A stretch of DNA of 53,485 bases, taken from the NCBI GenBank assembly GCA_028288585.1, contig JAQBNL010000094.1:1-53485 (forward strand), given 5' to 3'. Under the pieces are notes generated by a model. The model saw only the letters and a program-made list of their open reading frames with translations, was not told the DNA's origin and ran no database searches. The DNA is from Chitinophagaceae bacterium (lineage in GTDB: Bacteria; Bacteroidota; Bacteroidia; Chitinophagales; Chitinophagaceae). The position numbers were made by a program, and so were the translations under genes. This document shows positions 7,050 through 15,058 of the stretch, in pieces (positions within the stretch are counted from its first letter, which is position 1; every line of letters begins with the position of its first letter).

Positions 7050-7997
7050 ATGACAGAAACCAGTACAAAGAAGAAAGTTGTTTTCGGTGGTTTTGTTATC
7101 ACATTTATAGGCGCCATATTTTTTTCAACAAAAGCAATTTTTGTAAAGCTTGCATTTGCCAATACGCATACCGATGCGGTTACCATATTGGCTTTAAGAA
7201 TGTTGTTCTCACTTCCTTTCTATATCGCCATAGGATTGTTTGCCAGCAATAGAAAGTCGAATGTATATTTTACCCGGCGGCAATGGATATACATATTGTT
7301 GCTTGGTTTAACAGGATATTATGTAAGCAGCCTTTGTGATTTTATCGGGCTTCAATATATATCAGCAGGGCTTGAGCGGCTGATACTTTTTATTTATCCA
7401 ACGCTTGCTGTTGTTTTAAATGCAATGATATTCAGGCAACGTATCAATAAATATCAAAAGCTGGCAATGGTTCTCACTTACCTGGGTATTGCTATTGCAT
7501 TTTGGGGCGAAATGAAAATTGATTCATCAAATCCACAATTTTATTTGGGAAGCTTTTTTTGTTTTTTATGTGCAATAACATTTGCCATTTATCTTGTTGG
7601 CAGCGGGAGAATGATCGCAGAAACAGGCGCAACAAAATTCACATCGTATGCGATGATAGCGGCAGCCGGAGGTGTCTTCCTTCATTACTTTGTAACTGGA
7701 AGAACAGTCCATCATATGGATGACAATTTATTATGGTATGGTGTAGCGCTGGCCATTCTGGCTACTGTAATTCCAAGTTTTTTTATGTCGGCTGGTATTA
7801 AAAAGATCGGGTCGAGCAATGCTGCAATAATTTCCAGTATCGGCCCTGTATCCACTATTCTGCAGGCACATTTTATTTTAGGTGAGAAAATAACTATTGC
7901 TCAAATTACGGGAACTATACTGGTTATTATCGGTGTGTTGCTGATAGGATGGAGAAGCCGGGAAAATGTAAGCGAAGCACAGAAAGTAATTAATTAG
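7050..7997 (+). CDS. EamA/DMT-family transporter
   Basis: The protein has 315 residues with about ten hydrophobic segments arranged as two five-helix EamA repeats (first from about residue 12, second from about 165). GAIFFSTKAIFVKLAF and the PVSTILQAHFILGEKITIAQ region are typical of drug/metabolite transporter superfamily members. It is an inner-membrane protein, probably an exporter of amino acids or other metabolites. The gene follows dapD by five bases, so it is likely cotranscribed; a link to diaminopimelate or lysine export is possible but unproven. Substrate cannot be read from sequence. Confidence 0.88.
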   Translation: MTETSTKKKVVFGGFVITFIGAIFFSTKAIFVKLAFANTHTDAVTILALRMLFSLPFYIAIGLFASNRKSNVYFTRRQWIYILLLGLTGYYVSSLCDFIGLQYISAGLERLILFIYPTLAVVLNAMIFRQRINKYQKLAMVLTYLGIAIAFWGEMKIDSSNPQFYLGSFFCFLCAITFAIYLVGSGRMIAETGATKFTSYAMIAAAGGVFLHYFVTGRTVHHMDDNLLWYGVALAILATVIPSFFMSAGIKKIGSSNAAIISSIGPVSTILQAHFILGEKITIAQITGTILVIIGVLLIGWRSRENVSEAQKVIN

Positions 7998-8001
7998 GAT
8001 T

Positions 8002-8009
8002 TACATTTG
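8002..8009 (+). promoter_or_regulatory. -7 box TACATTTG upstream of tRNA-Leu
   Basis: TACATTTG (TAnnTTTG) ends 19 bases before the tRNA-Leu 5' end. The same octamer stands 9 bases before tRNA-Gln at 35962-35969. Confidence 0.55.
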
Positions 8010-8028
8010 CAAATTATATTTTATTAAT

Positions 8029-8112
8029 GCCCGGGTGGCGAAATTGGTAGACGCACTGTGTTCAGGTCGCAGCGTTCGCAAGGATGTGCTGGTTCGAATC
8101 CAGTCCCGGGCA
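8029..8112 (+). tRNA. tRNA-Leu(CAG)
   Basis: The 84-base sequence folds as a class II tRNA. The acceptor stem is GCCCGGG/CCCGGGC with discriminator A. The D arm contains TTGGTAGACGC. The anticodon stem is CTGTG/CGCAG around loop TTCAGGT, so the anticodon is CAG. A long variable arm (GCGTTCGC region) and the T loop GTTCGAATC follow. CCA is not encoded. The long variable arm and the D-arm signature are those of leucine tRNAs. Confidence 0.95.
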
Positions 8113-8116
8113 CTTT

Positions 8117-8196
8117 TTACCGCAGAGAGCAGAGAGCACGGAGTTAGCGCAGAGAGTCTCTGCGCTAACTCAATTTACTCCTGTTCTCAGCGGTAA
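8117..8196. repeat. 80-bp imperfect palindrome just after tRNA-Leu
   Basis: The arms run from TTACCGCAGAGAG to CTCAGCGGTAA. The inner 15 bases (8141-8155, GAGTTAGCGCAGAGA) are repeated as a perfect complement at 8157-8171 with a single base between. The purine-rich CGCAGAGAG wording resembles dispersed REP-like intergenic elements seen in many bacterial genomes. It lacks a T-run, so it is not a classical terminator, although the RNA hairpin could protect or end the tRNA transcript. Confidence 0.7.
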
Positions 8197-8274
8197 TCTT
8201 CTCTATGATCTTCCTTGTATTCGCCTTCTAAGGATAGAAGCCTTTTAATTATATTTACCTGTTGAATTAATAGT

Positions 8275-8748
8275 ATGACGAGAGAAGAAAAATTTATGAA
8301 TGAGGCGATTGCCCTTTCGCAAAACGGGGTAAGGAATAATGAGGGCGGACCCTTCGGGTGCATCATTGTAAAGGATGATGTAATTGTTGGCAGGGGAAAT
8401 AATAAGGTCACTTCATCCAACGACCCTACAGCTCATGCAGAAGTGGTGGCCATAAGAGATGCCTGCAAAAATCTTGGAACATTTCAATTGGACGACTGCG
8501 AAGTGTACACTTCCTGTGAGCCTTGCCCTATGTGCCTTGGCGCTATTTACTGGGCACGGCCAAAAGTGGTTTACTTTGCCAATAAACGTGAAGATGCTGC
8601 CAACATTGGCTTTGATGATTCCATGATCTATGAAGAACTGGGCATTGACCTGGATAAAAGAAAGATTCCCATCATTAATTTAGGAAGAGAAGATGCTATG
8701 AAAGTTTTTGAAGAATGGCAGAAGAAGGAAGATAAAATAAAATACTGA
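8275..8748 (+). CDS. guaD: guanine deaminase (GuaD-type nucleoside deaminase)
   Basis: This 157-residue member of the cytidine/deoxycytidylate deaminase fold has the zinc site HAEV (about residues 53-56) and PCPMC (about 83-87). GVRNNEGGPFGCIIVKDD, the DDSMIYEELGIDLDKR insert and a short charged C-terminal tail ending in KIKY fit the B. subtilis GuaD group better than tRNA adenosine deaminase TadA. GuaD would convert guanine to xanthine and ammonia, feeding the xanthine dehydrogenase encoded 4 kb away on the other strand. That neighbourhood supports the purine-catabolic reading. It is monocistronic as far as visible. Confidence 0.85.
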   Translation: MTREEKFMNEAIALSQNGVRNNEGGPFGCIIVKDDVIVGRGNNKVTSSNDPTAHAEVVAIRDACKNLGTFQLDDCEVYTSCEPCPMCLGAIYWARPKVVYFANKREDAANIGFDDSMIYEELGIDLDKRKIPIINLGREDAMKVFEEWQKKEDKIKY

Positions 8749-8867
8749 AATCAATAATTTGGATGTAGTTCAATCAGGATATTGATAAAAAATTTCGAAG
8801 AGAGATATTATCATATGATCTAACTAATAATGGTAATTATTCGTTAGGGAATAAATTTTCAGATTAT

Positions 8868-9275
8868 TTGGAAATTATTTTATGGGGATTAGGTTCAATC
8901 ATACTAGGTTTAGTATTAGCCTTACTTCCTTCTAAATATACTGGTCGTAGTCCCCAAACTTTAAATGAATATATTATTTACGTCAAGGGTTGGATCATAT
9001 TTGTAATTATTCTTTGTCTGATTGTAGCGGTTATCATAAGAATTAAATACTGGAGAATAAAATATGATATCAGGAAGGACTACCAAAAGGAAGGCATCTT
9101 TCAAATAAAAAGAATAATCAATTTTGGAACATTTAAAATTTTGGTATTAAACAATGGACATTATTTAATGCTTAAATCTAATTCAGATAAGTTTTATGAT
9201 ATAAAATCTGGACAAATAATAAAAGTCATCAAATCTGCAACTAATAAACTTTTGAAATACAAAATTTTAAAATAG
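8868..9275 (+). CDS. hypothetical membrane protein, start uncertain or 5'-truncated
   Basis: From the TTG at 8868 the frame gives 135 residues with two hydrophobic segments (about residues 2-20 and 40-60), then a basic, strand-rich cytoplasmic or periplasmic tail. The same frame stays open upstream to a TAG at 8766-8768 and reads plausibly (DKKFRREILSYDLTNNGNYS), yet contains no ATG, GTG or other TTG. The natural start may therefore have been lost, or an ATT at 8781 is used. AT content is higher than in the flanking purine genes. No family is recognised; the gene may be a decaying remnant. Confidence 0.5.
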   Translation: MEIILWGLGSIILGLVLALLPSKYTGRSPQTLNEYIIYVKGWIIFVIILCLIVAVIIRIKYWRIKYDIRKDYQKEGIFQIKRIINFGTFKILVLNNGHYLMLKSNSDKFYDIKSGQIIKVIKSATNKLLKYKILK

Positions 9276-9276
9276 C

Positions 9277-10272
9277 CTATCCTATATTCTTCACCTTAAT
9301 AATCTCTGCTGCAATACTCACTGCAATCTCTTCAGGTGTTTCGCTTTTTATTTGTATACCAATTGGCGAATGAATTCTCTTTAATGCTTCTTCATTAATT
9401 CCTTCTTCTTTATAATCAGTAAACATCTTTTCAATTTTCTTTTTGCTGCCAAGCAATCCAAAGTATTTAAAGCTCTTACTTATTAAAGCTCTTACAGCAA
9501 TATCATCTGTTCGATACCCGAATGTCATTACCACCACATAATTATTTTCTCCAGGAGGAATAAGTTGTGCCAACTCAGAATAATCTTTTACAACCTTCTT
9601 TTCATGAACATAATTATTGGCTCCCATTGTATTCAATCCTTCCCTGTCTTCAAACAAATGAATATAAAAATCCATCGTATTCATCAGTTTCGAGAAAGCC
9701 AATGCACAATGCCCGCCACCAATAATGTATAAATGATTTTTGTAGCCAATCTTTTCAGTGTAATTCCAATCTTCTTCACTTTTTAAATTGAATTCAAAAT
9801 CTTTTACAGGTAATGCATCTTCAAATAAAATCCCTTGGGGTGAAAGATGCAGCGTTCCATTTTTATTTTGTTCAAGAGAAACAATTATTTTTTCAATATG
9901 AAGAATATCTTTTTCCCGGATTCTGTAAATAAGAATTGTCTGCTCACCCGAACATATCATCCCACTTTGATTTTTTACTGCAGACTTATCATGTACCTGC
10001 TGTTTAATTTGAGCTGCAACTTTCTCATTCCTTATTTCTTGTTTCTTATTTCTTATTTCCTGCAGCTGCTCTCCTGCCATTTCAACAAACTTGTGTTCCA
10101 TTATCCCACCACCAATGGAGCCTTCCATTTCTTTATTTGCGTTCACAGCCATAAAAAATCCCTGCCGTCCCGGGCTGCTCCCCGAACTTTCCAGTACATA
10201 CAATAGCATTACAGGAATATTTTCTTCAATACTCCTCTTTATAAATTTCCAAATAGAGATTTGCCTTTTCAT
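9277..10272 (-). CDS. xdhC: XdhC family xanthine dehydrogenase accessory protein
   Basis: This 331-residue protein has both XdhC parts. The N-terminal domain has GSIGGGIMEH and MICSGEQTILIY (molybdenum-cofactor binding Cys motif). The C-terminal NAD-like Rossmann domain has YIIGGGHCALAFSKLM and FGLLGSKKKI. XdhC binds molybdopterin cofactor, promotes its sulfuration and loads it into the XDH large subunit. Its ATG overlaps the stop of the large subunit gene by four bases (ATGA), so it ends the xdh operon. A low-complexity insert near residues 75-88 (EIRNKKQEIRNEK) sits between the two signature motifs and derives from a dispersed repeat that also ends the allantoicase gene. Confidence 0.93.
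   Translation of the reverse strand: MKRQISIWKFIKRSIEENIPVMLLYVLESSGSSPGRQGFFMAVNANKEMEGSIGGGIMEHKFVEMAGEQLQEIRNKKQEIRNEKVAAQIKQQVHDKSAVKNQSGMICSGEQTILIYRIREKDILHIEKIIVSLEQNKNGTLHLSPQGILFEDALPVKDFEFNLKSEEDWNYTEKIGYKNHLYIIGGGHCALAFSKLMNTMDFYIHLFEDREGLNTMGANNYVHEKKVVKDYSELAQLIPPGENNYVVVMTFGYRTDDIAVRALISKSFKYFGLLGSKKKIEKMFTDYKEEGINEEALKRIHSPIGIQIKSETPEEIAVSIAAEIIKVKNIG
10021..10060 (-). repeat. dispersed AT-rich repeat inside xdhC
   Basis: On the minus strand this run of AAGAAATAAGG-type units contains a 20-base string identical to plus-strand 32246-32265 at the end of the allantoicase gene. It contributes in-frame residues to XdhC. Confidence 0.65.
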
Positions 10273-12560
10273 AAAATATGGTAGGCCTCTTTAATGGTTT
10301 GAGATCTTTCTTTTTTAGGATACAGGCTCATCAAAACCTTTTCAGGAGTGATAGGGGCAGAAAATTTTACATCTGCAGAAGGATGGAAAGCTTTTATCGC
10401 ATTGCGTACGGCAAAGAAAGCACCAATGCCATACATCAAAGGAGGCTCGCCCACAGCCTTTGAGCGAAAGATGGCAAGATTATCTTTTTTGGTTTTTAAG
10501 AAGTGAACTTTTATTTCTTCAGGCACTGAATAAATATCCGGCACTTTATAAGTTGACAATGCATTCGATCTTAGTCTTCCTTCTTTATCATAAATAATTT
10601 CTTCCATTGTCATCCATCCCATCCCCTGCACAATACCACCTTCAATTTGCCCGAGGTCAACAACAGGGTTCATGGTTGTTCCAAAATCATGTACCACTTT
10701 CACTGCATCAAAAGTATAAATACCACGAAGGCAATCAACAGTAACAACAGTTATCGCAGTTCCATAAACATGATATGCGAATGGATGTCCCTTTTCAATT
10801 GTTGGATCGAAATGAACCTGCGGCGGTGCATAATGTGCATGCTCTGATAAATTTACCCTGCTCATGTATGCAGTTGCAATAAGATTGCCCCATGTGAGCT
10901 CAGTTTTTTTATTACCGATGTGTACCAGCCCTTCCTCAATTCGCATCTTATCACAAGGTTGCTTTAATACTTTTTCTGCAACCGGTTTAAGCCTCTCCAT
11001 TAAATTAATGCATGCCATTTGAACAGCCTTTCCATTAAGGTCAGCTGTGGCGCTTGCTGCAGAAGGAGAAGTGTTTGCAATTCTAAAAGTATTGGTAGTA
11101 TGAATTTTAATTTTTGATAGGGGCAAAGAAAAAATCGTAGCTGCAACCTGCGCCATTTTTGTATTAACACCTTGCCCCATTTCAACAGCGCCGGTACTAA
11201 CGCTTATACTTCCATCTGTATAAATATGTACCAGCGCTCTTGCCTGGTTCATAAAAGTTTTTGTAAAAGAAATTCCAAAGCAAATAGGCATAAAAGAAAT
11301 TCCTTTTTTATGCAGGTGATTTTCTTCATTGAATTTTTTTACCTGCTTTCTTAATTTTTTTATCTCGTAAATATCTTCCGCTTCTTCCCAGCAATTTTTT
11401 GCTTCGCTTTCTGCTTTTTGTCCGTAAGGAAATTCATCGCCATCTTTCAACAAATTCTTTTTTTGAATTTCTGATGCATCAATGCCTAATGCTTCTGCAG
11501 CTTTTGCAATGGCAGCTTCAATTACAAACATTCCCTGTGGCCCGCCAAAGCCCCTGAAGGCTGTATTAGGAGGCAGGTTCGTTTTGCAGCAATAAGCTGT
11601 TGCTTTTACGTTAGGAACAAAGTATGAGTTGGTACAATGGAATAATGTTCTTTCCAACACAGCGGGAGAAAGATCTGCTGCAGCGCCGGCATTCTGATAA
11701 AAAGTTGCTTCGTAGGCGATGATCTTTAAATTTTTATCAAGACCTATTTTAAAATCAGAAGAGTAAGGATTCCGCTTTCCTGTCATTCGCATATCTTCCA
11801 TCCGGTGCAGGCAATATTTTACTGGCTTCTTTAAATGATACGTTGCCAGCGCACATAAAATTGCCCATGCTGTTGCCTGGTCTTCCTTGCCGCCAAAGCC
11901 ACCACCCAGGCGTGTTACATCTACTTCTAAACGGTGCATGGGAATTTTAAGAACAGCAGCCATATGCCTTTGGACTGCTGTTGGCCCCTGCGTGGAGGAA
12001 TATACCTTTATGCAATCATTTTCCTGTGGAATGGTATAGGCTCCCTGTGTTTCAATGTACAAATGTTCCTGTCCATTTGTTTCGGCAATCCCTTCAAAAA
12101 TATGCGTGCATTTTTTCCATGCTTTATCAATATTTCCTAAAGAAAAAGTTCGTGGAGGAATGATGAGTTTTCCTTTTTCTTTAGCTTCTCTTGGGTCAGT
12201 GATAACTGGTAAGGGTTCAATATCTATTGTAATACTTTTTACAGCGGCCTGTGCAATCTCATTTGTTTCTGCAACCACAAAGGCAACAGGCATTCCATTA
12301 AAATGGACTTCATCTTCTGCCAATAAAGGTTCATCGGGTACAATGCCACCGATCTGGTTGTCACCGGGAATATCTTTGTAAGTGAATATTCTTACCACTC
12401 CTGCCATTTTTTCTGCAGCAGAAATATCGAGATGAATAATTTTTCCATGAGCGATGGGTGAGCCAAATGCAGCGCCAAACAGTGTTTCCTGCTGCAAAGG
12501 AATATCATCCAAATAAATAGATTCTCCTCTTACGTGTGTTATAGAATCAATGTTCTGCAT
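10269..12560 (-). CDS. xdhB: xanthine dehydrogenase, molybdopterin-binding (large) subunit
   Basis: The 763-residue product matches the bacterial XdhB-type molybdenum subunit. Active-site elements known from bovine and Rhodobacter XDH are present: GGGFGGKEDQ (the Glu that contacts substrate), NTAFRGFGGPQGM (substrate Arg) and KAVGEPPLMYG (the base Glu near the C-terminus). It would hydroxylate hypoxanthine to xanthine and xanthine to urate, passing electrons to the [2Fe-2S] and FAD sites of the partner subunit. The start overlaps the small-subunit stop by 14 bases and the stop overlaps xdhC by four bases, so the three genes form one operon. No signal peptide is present, so it is cytoplasmic. 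Confidence 0.95.
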   Translation of the reverse strand: MQNIDSITHVRGESIYLDDIPLQQETLFGAAFGSPIAHGKIIHLDISAAEKMAGVVRIFTYKDIPGDNQIGGIVPDEPLLAEDEVHFNGMPVAFVVAETNEIAQAAVKSITIDIEPLPVITDPREAKEKGKLIIPPRTFSLGNIDKAWKKCTHIFEGIAETNGQEHLYIETQGAYTIPQENDCIKVYSSTQGPTAVQRHMAAVLKIPMHRLEVDVTRLGGGFGGKEDQATAWAILCALATYHLKKPVKYCLHRMEDMRMTGKRNPYSSDFKIGLDKNLKIIAYEATFYQNAGAAADLSPAVLERTLFHCTNSYFVPNVKATAYCCKTNLPPNTAFRGFGGPQGMFVIEAAIAKAAEALGIDASEIQKKNLLKDGDEFPYGQKAESEAKNCWEEAEDIYEIKKLRKQVKKFNEENHLHKKGISFMPICFGISFTKTFMNQARALVHIYTDGSISVSTGAVEMGQGVNTKMAQVAATIFSLPLSKIKIHTTNTFRIANTSPSAASATADLNGKAVQMACINLMERLKPVAEKVLKQPCDKMRIEEGLVHIGNKKTELTWGNLIATAYMSRVNLSEHAHYAPPQVHFDPTIEKGHPFAYHVYGTAITVVTVDCLRGIYTFDAVKVVHDFGTTMNPVVDLGQIEGGIVQGMGWMTMEEIIYDKEGRLRSNALSTYKVPDIYSVPEEIKVHFLKTKKDNLAIFRSKAVGEPPLMYGIGAFFAVRNAIKAFHPSADVKFSAPITPEKVLMSLYPKKERSQTIKEAYHIL

Positions 12561-13989
12561 TTGTAAATAAGCTGTTGAGGTGAACTTTTGGAAATAAGGT
12601 AATGAAATGCGCTTTTATCAGCTGGCTTAATAATAATCTCTTGTATTCTTCAGATCCTCTTGCATCACTTATCGGTGATATTTCCGATTGCGCAATTTCA
12701 ATTGCTTCATTAACTAATTGTTCAGATATCTTTTTGTCTTTTAAAAATGCAGAGGTTTTCGATAAAAACATTGGGATAGGGCCAACTCCGCCTGCTGATA
12801 ATCCTGCTTCACTTATAATTTTGCCATTCATAGTAATACTAAGTGCAGAGTTTACACTGGCAATATCAAGATGTGTTCTCTTACTTACTTTTTCAAAATT
12901 GAAAAGGTGATCCTTATCCGGAAGTTCAAACCATATCTGCTCAATAAATTCTTCTTCTCTTTTATCTAATTGCTTGTAGCCTTTATAAAATTCTCTTAAA
13001 GGAATTTCTCTCTTAGAAATTTCGTTGCTTACAACAATCCGTGCATTTAATGCCAAAAATAAAATAGTGAGATCCCCGATAGGAGATGCATTCACAAAAT
13101 TGCCTGCAATAGTCGCTATGTTACGGATAGGTGTTGAAGAGACCAGTTTATTTACTTTTCTAAAATCAGGGAAAGCATCTTTGATGGTTTTTGATTCCAT
13201 CAGGTCAGTTATTGTTACTGATGCACCCAGTATGCATTTATTTCCTTCTTTCTTTATACCATTCAACTCAATTTTATTAAATAAGAAATCAATATCGGCA
13301 TGAACCATTTTCTCGTGCTGCTGAACATACAGGTCGGTTCCTCCTCCTAAATACTTTTTTGGATCAGCTGTTTGTTTTTCAATTCCATTGGTTTTTGAAT
13401 TCAATTCCAATAATCTTTTTTTAATACCAGAAAAATATTCCGGCAATATGGAATTGGAAGTAACATATTCAATAACATCTCCTTTATTCTGTTGCATTAA
13501 CTCAGCAATATTTTTTGCTGCTCTTTGTATAGATTTATATCCTGTGCACCTGCAAATATTTCCGTCAATAGAAGCGATTGCATTTTCATAACTCTTATCA
13601 CTATCGCTTAAACAAAAGCCTGCAAGAGAAACAATAAAGCCCGGTGTGCAAAAGCCACATTGTGTTGCTCCTTCCTTATACATCGCATGCTGAACAGGAT
13701 TTAATTTTTCTGTACCCTGTCCCGATACTTCCAGATTTAATCCCTCAACTGTCACAACATGTTTTCCCTGAACATTACCTAATGCAGTAAGGCAGGATGT
13801 TACACTGCGGTATCTTAGTTTGCTATTTACTGTTTCGCCAATTAATACTGTGCATGCCCCACAATCTCCCTCCCTGCATCCTATCTTTGTACCCATAAGA
13901 TGTTTATGATAACGGATAAGATCAAGTAATAATTCGCCGGGGGGCAGATCAGTAGAAGTTTCTTTATCATTAAGAATAAATTGTATCAA
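12547..13989 (-). CDS. xdhA: xanthine dehydrogenase, [2Fe-2S]/FAD (small) subunit
   Basis: This 480-residue protein begins with a plant-type ferredoxin domain (CREGDCGACTVLIGE near residue 38). A [2Fe-2S] helical domain follows, with QCGFCTPGFIVSLAG and NICRCTGYKSI, then an FAD domain (about 190-470) with YLGGGTDLYVQQ and the STPIRNIATIAGNFVNASPI motif. It transfers electrons from the molybdenum site to NAD+ or another acceptor. The start is TTG at 13989: the only in-frame upstream codons before a TAA are GTA and three AAA, so no ATG is available. It is the first gene of the xdhABC operon and is divergent from a membrane protein gene 40 bases away. Confidence 0.95.
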   Translation of the reverse strand: MIQFILNDKETSTDLPPGELLLDLIRYHKHLMGTKIGCREGDCGACTVLIGETVNSKLRYRSVTSCLTALGNVQGKHVVTVEGLNLEVSGQGTEKLNPVQHAMYKEGATQCGFCTPGFIVSLAGFCLSDSDKSYENAIASIDGNICRCTGYKSIQRAAKNIAELMQQNKGDVIEYVTSNSILPEYFSGIKKRLLELNSKTNGIEKQTADPKKYLGGGTDLYVQQHEKMVHADIDFLFNKIELNGIKKEGNKCILGASVTITDLMESKTIKDAFPDFRKVNKLVSSTPIRNIATIAGNFVNASPIGDLTILFLALNARIVVSNEISKREIPLREFYKGYKQLDKREEEFIEQIWFELPDKDHLFNFEKVSKRTHLDIASVNSALSITMNGKIISEAGLSAGGVGPIPMFLSKTSAFLKDKKISEQLVNEAIEIAQSEISPISDARGSEEYKRLLLSQLIKAHFITLFPKVHLNSLFTNAEH

Positions 13990-14029
13990 TTTTTTTTTTA
14001 CTTAAGGATTAAAGTTACTATAATTGAAA

Positions 14030-15043
14030 ATGAAAACGGATAGCATAGCATTCGATAAACAGATATACTACAGGCTTATTGCTTTATGGGTATTATGCGA
14101 AGCCGTATTGGGCGGCATGATGCATGCTGTTAAAATACCTTTTACCGGAATTGTAGTTAGCAGCGGCGCTGTTATTTGCATTTGTTTGATCGCATATTAT
14201 GTGCCTGTGAAAGGTGCTATATTAAAGGCTACAATTATTGTAGCGATCTTTAAAATGATGCTTAGCCCCCATACGCCGCCTACTGCATATGTTGCTGTTT
14301 TCTTCCAGGGGTTGATGGGGCAAATTCTTTTTTTCAATCTAAGGTTTTTCAGGCTCTCCTGTATTTTACTTGCAGTATTGGCATTGGTAGAATCGGCTGT
14401 TCAGCGCATTATAGTAGTTACTGTTTTGTATGGAAGTAGTTTCTGGAAAGCATTAAATGAATTTATAAGAAAAGTAACAGGCGAAACATCAGTAACCAAT
14501 TATAGTTTGGCAGTTGCAACCGGTTATGTAATTATGCATGCCTTTATTGGATTGCTGGTAGGTGTATTTGCAGGAAGCATAGTGTGGCAATCAAGATCCT
14601 GGAGCATTTTACACCGGGAATATTTAATACCACAGACGAATGAAGAGCAAAGCGAAATAAAACCTTACAGCGCTAAGCGAAAAAAGAAAATACAATACCT
14701 TTTTATTTTTATATGGATTGGATTGATCATTTTATTTCTTCAATCCTATTTACATATTGGTAAACCGCTTATTCCCCCACAGGTTCCATTGCAAATATTA
14801 TTACGTTCTTTATTAATCATTTTAACATGGTATTTTTTACTTAGTCCTTTGTTATCTTCTTTAATTAAAAAATGGCTAAGCGGGCAACAGATAAAATCTC
14901 AAAGTGATATTAACCAGGTAGTATTAATGTTACCCTCTGTCAGAAATATTTTTTTGAAGAGCTGGCAGCTTTCTTCTTCTGCAAAGGGATTGAAACGCCT
15001 GTCAGTGTTTTGTAAAATAGTTTTAGTAAACACGTTACGTTGA
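14030..15043 (+). CDS. membrane protein of unknown function, ECF-transporter-like
   Basis: I use ATG 14030 rather than the TTG two codons upstream. The 337-residue protein has about six closely packed N-terminal membrane segments (residues 15-190). Their pattern (GGMMHAVKIPFTGIVVSSGA, then YAVFFQGLMGQ-like AYVAVFFQGLMGQ and HAFIGLLVGVFAG) resembles substrate-binding S components of energy-coupling-factor transporters. Two further membrane segments follow a basic loop (RKKKIQ) in the C-terminal third. That part might be a reduced EcfT/CbiQ-like region, but this is a guess. The TonB receptor gene begins 15 bases downstream, so the pair may import one nutrient. Its position beside xdhABC might hint at purine or molybdenum-cofactor-related uptake. 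Confidence 0.7.
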   Translation: MKTDSIAFDKQIYYRLIALWVLCEAVLGGMMHAVKIPFTGIVVSSGAVICICLIAYYVPVKGAILKATIIVAIFKMMLSPHTPPTAYVAVFFQGLMGQILFFNLRFFRLSCILLAVLALVESAVQRIIVVTVLYGSSFWKALNEFIRKVTGETSVTNYSLAVATGYVIMHAFIGLLVGVFAGSIVWQSRSWSILHREYLIPQTNEEQSEIKPYSAKRKKKIQYLFIFIWIGLIILFLQSYLHIGKPLIPPQVPLQILLRSLLIILTWYFLLSPLLSSLIKKWLSGQQIKSQSDINQVVLMLPSVRNIFLKSWQLSSSAKGLKRLSVFCKIVLVNTLR

Positions 15044-15058
15044 GCGATTTAATTTATT

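Noticed and set aside
8117-8196. The palindrome after tRNA-Leu as an attachment site of an integrated element
   Set aside because: No second copy of the tRNA end, no integrase and no foreign gene block are present in the window.
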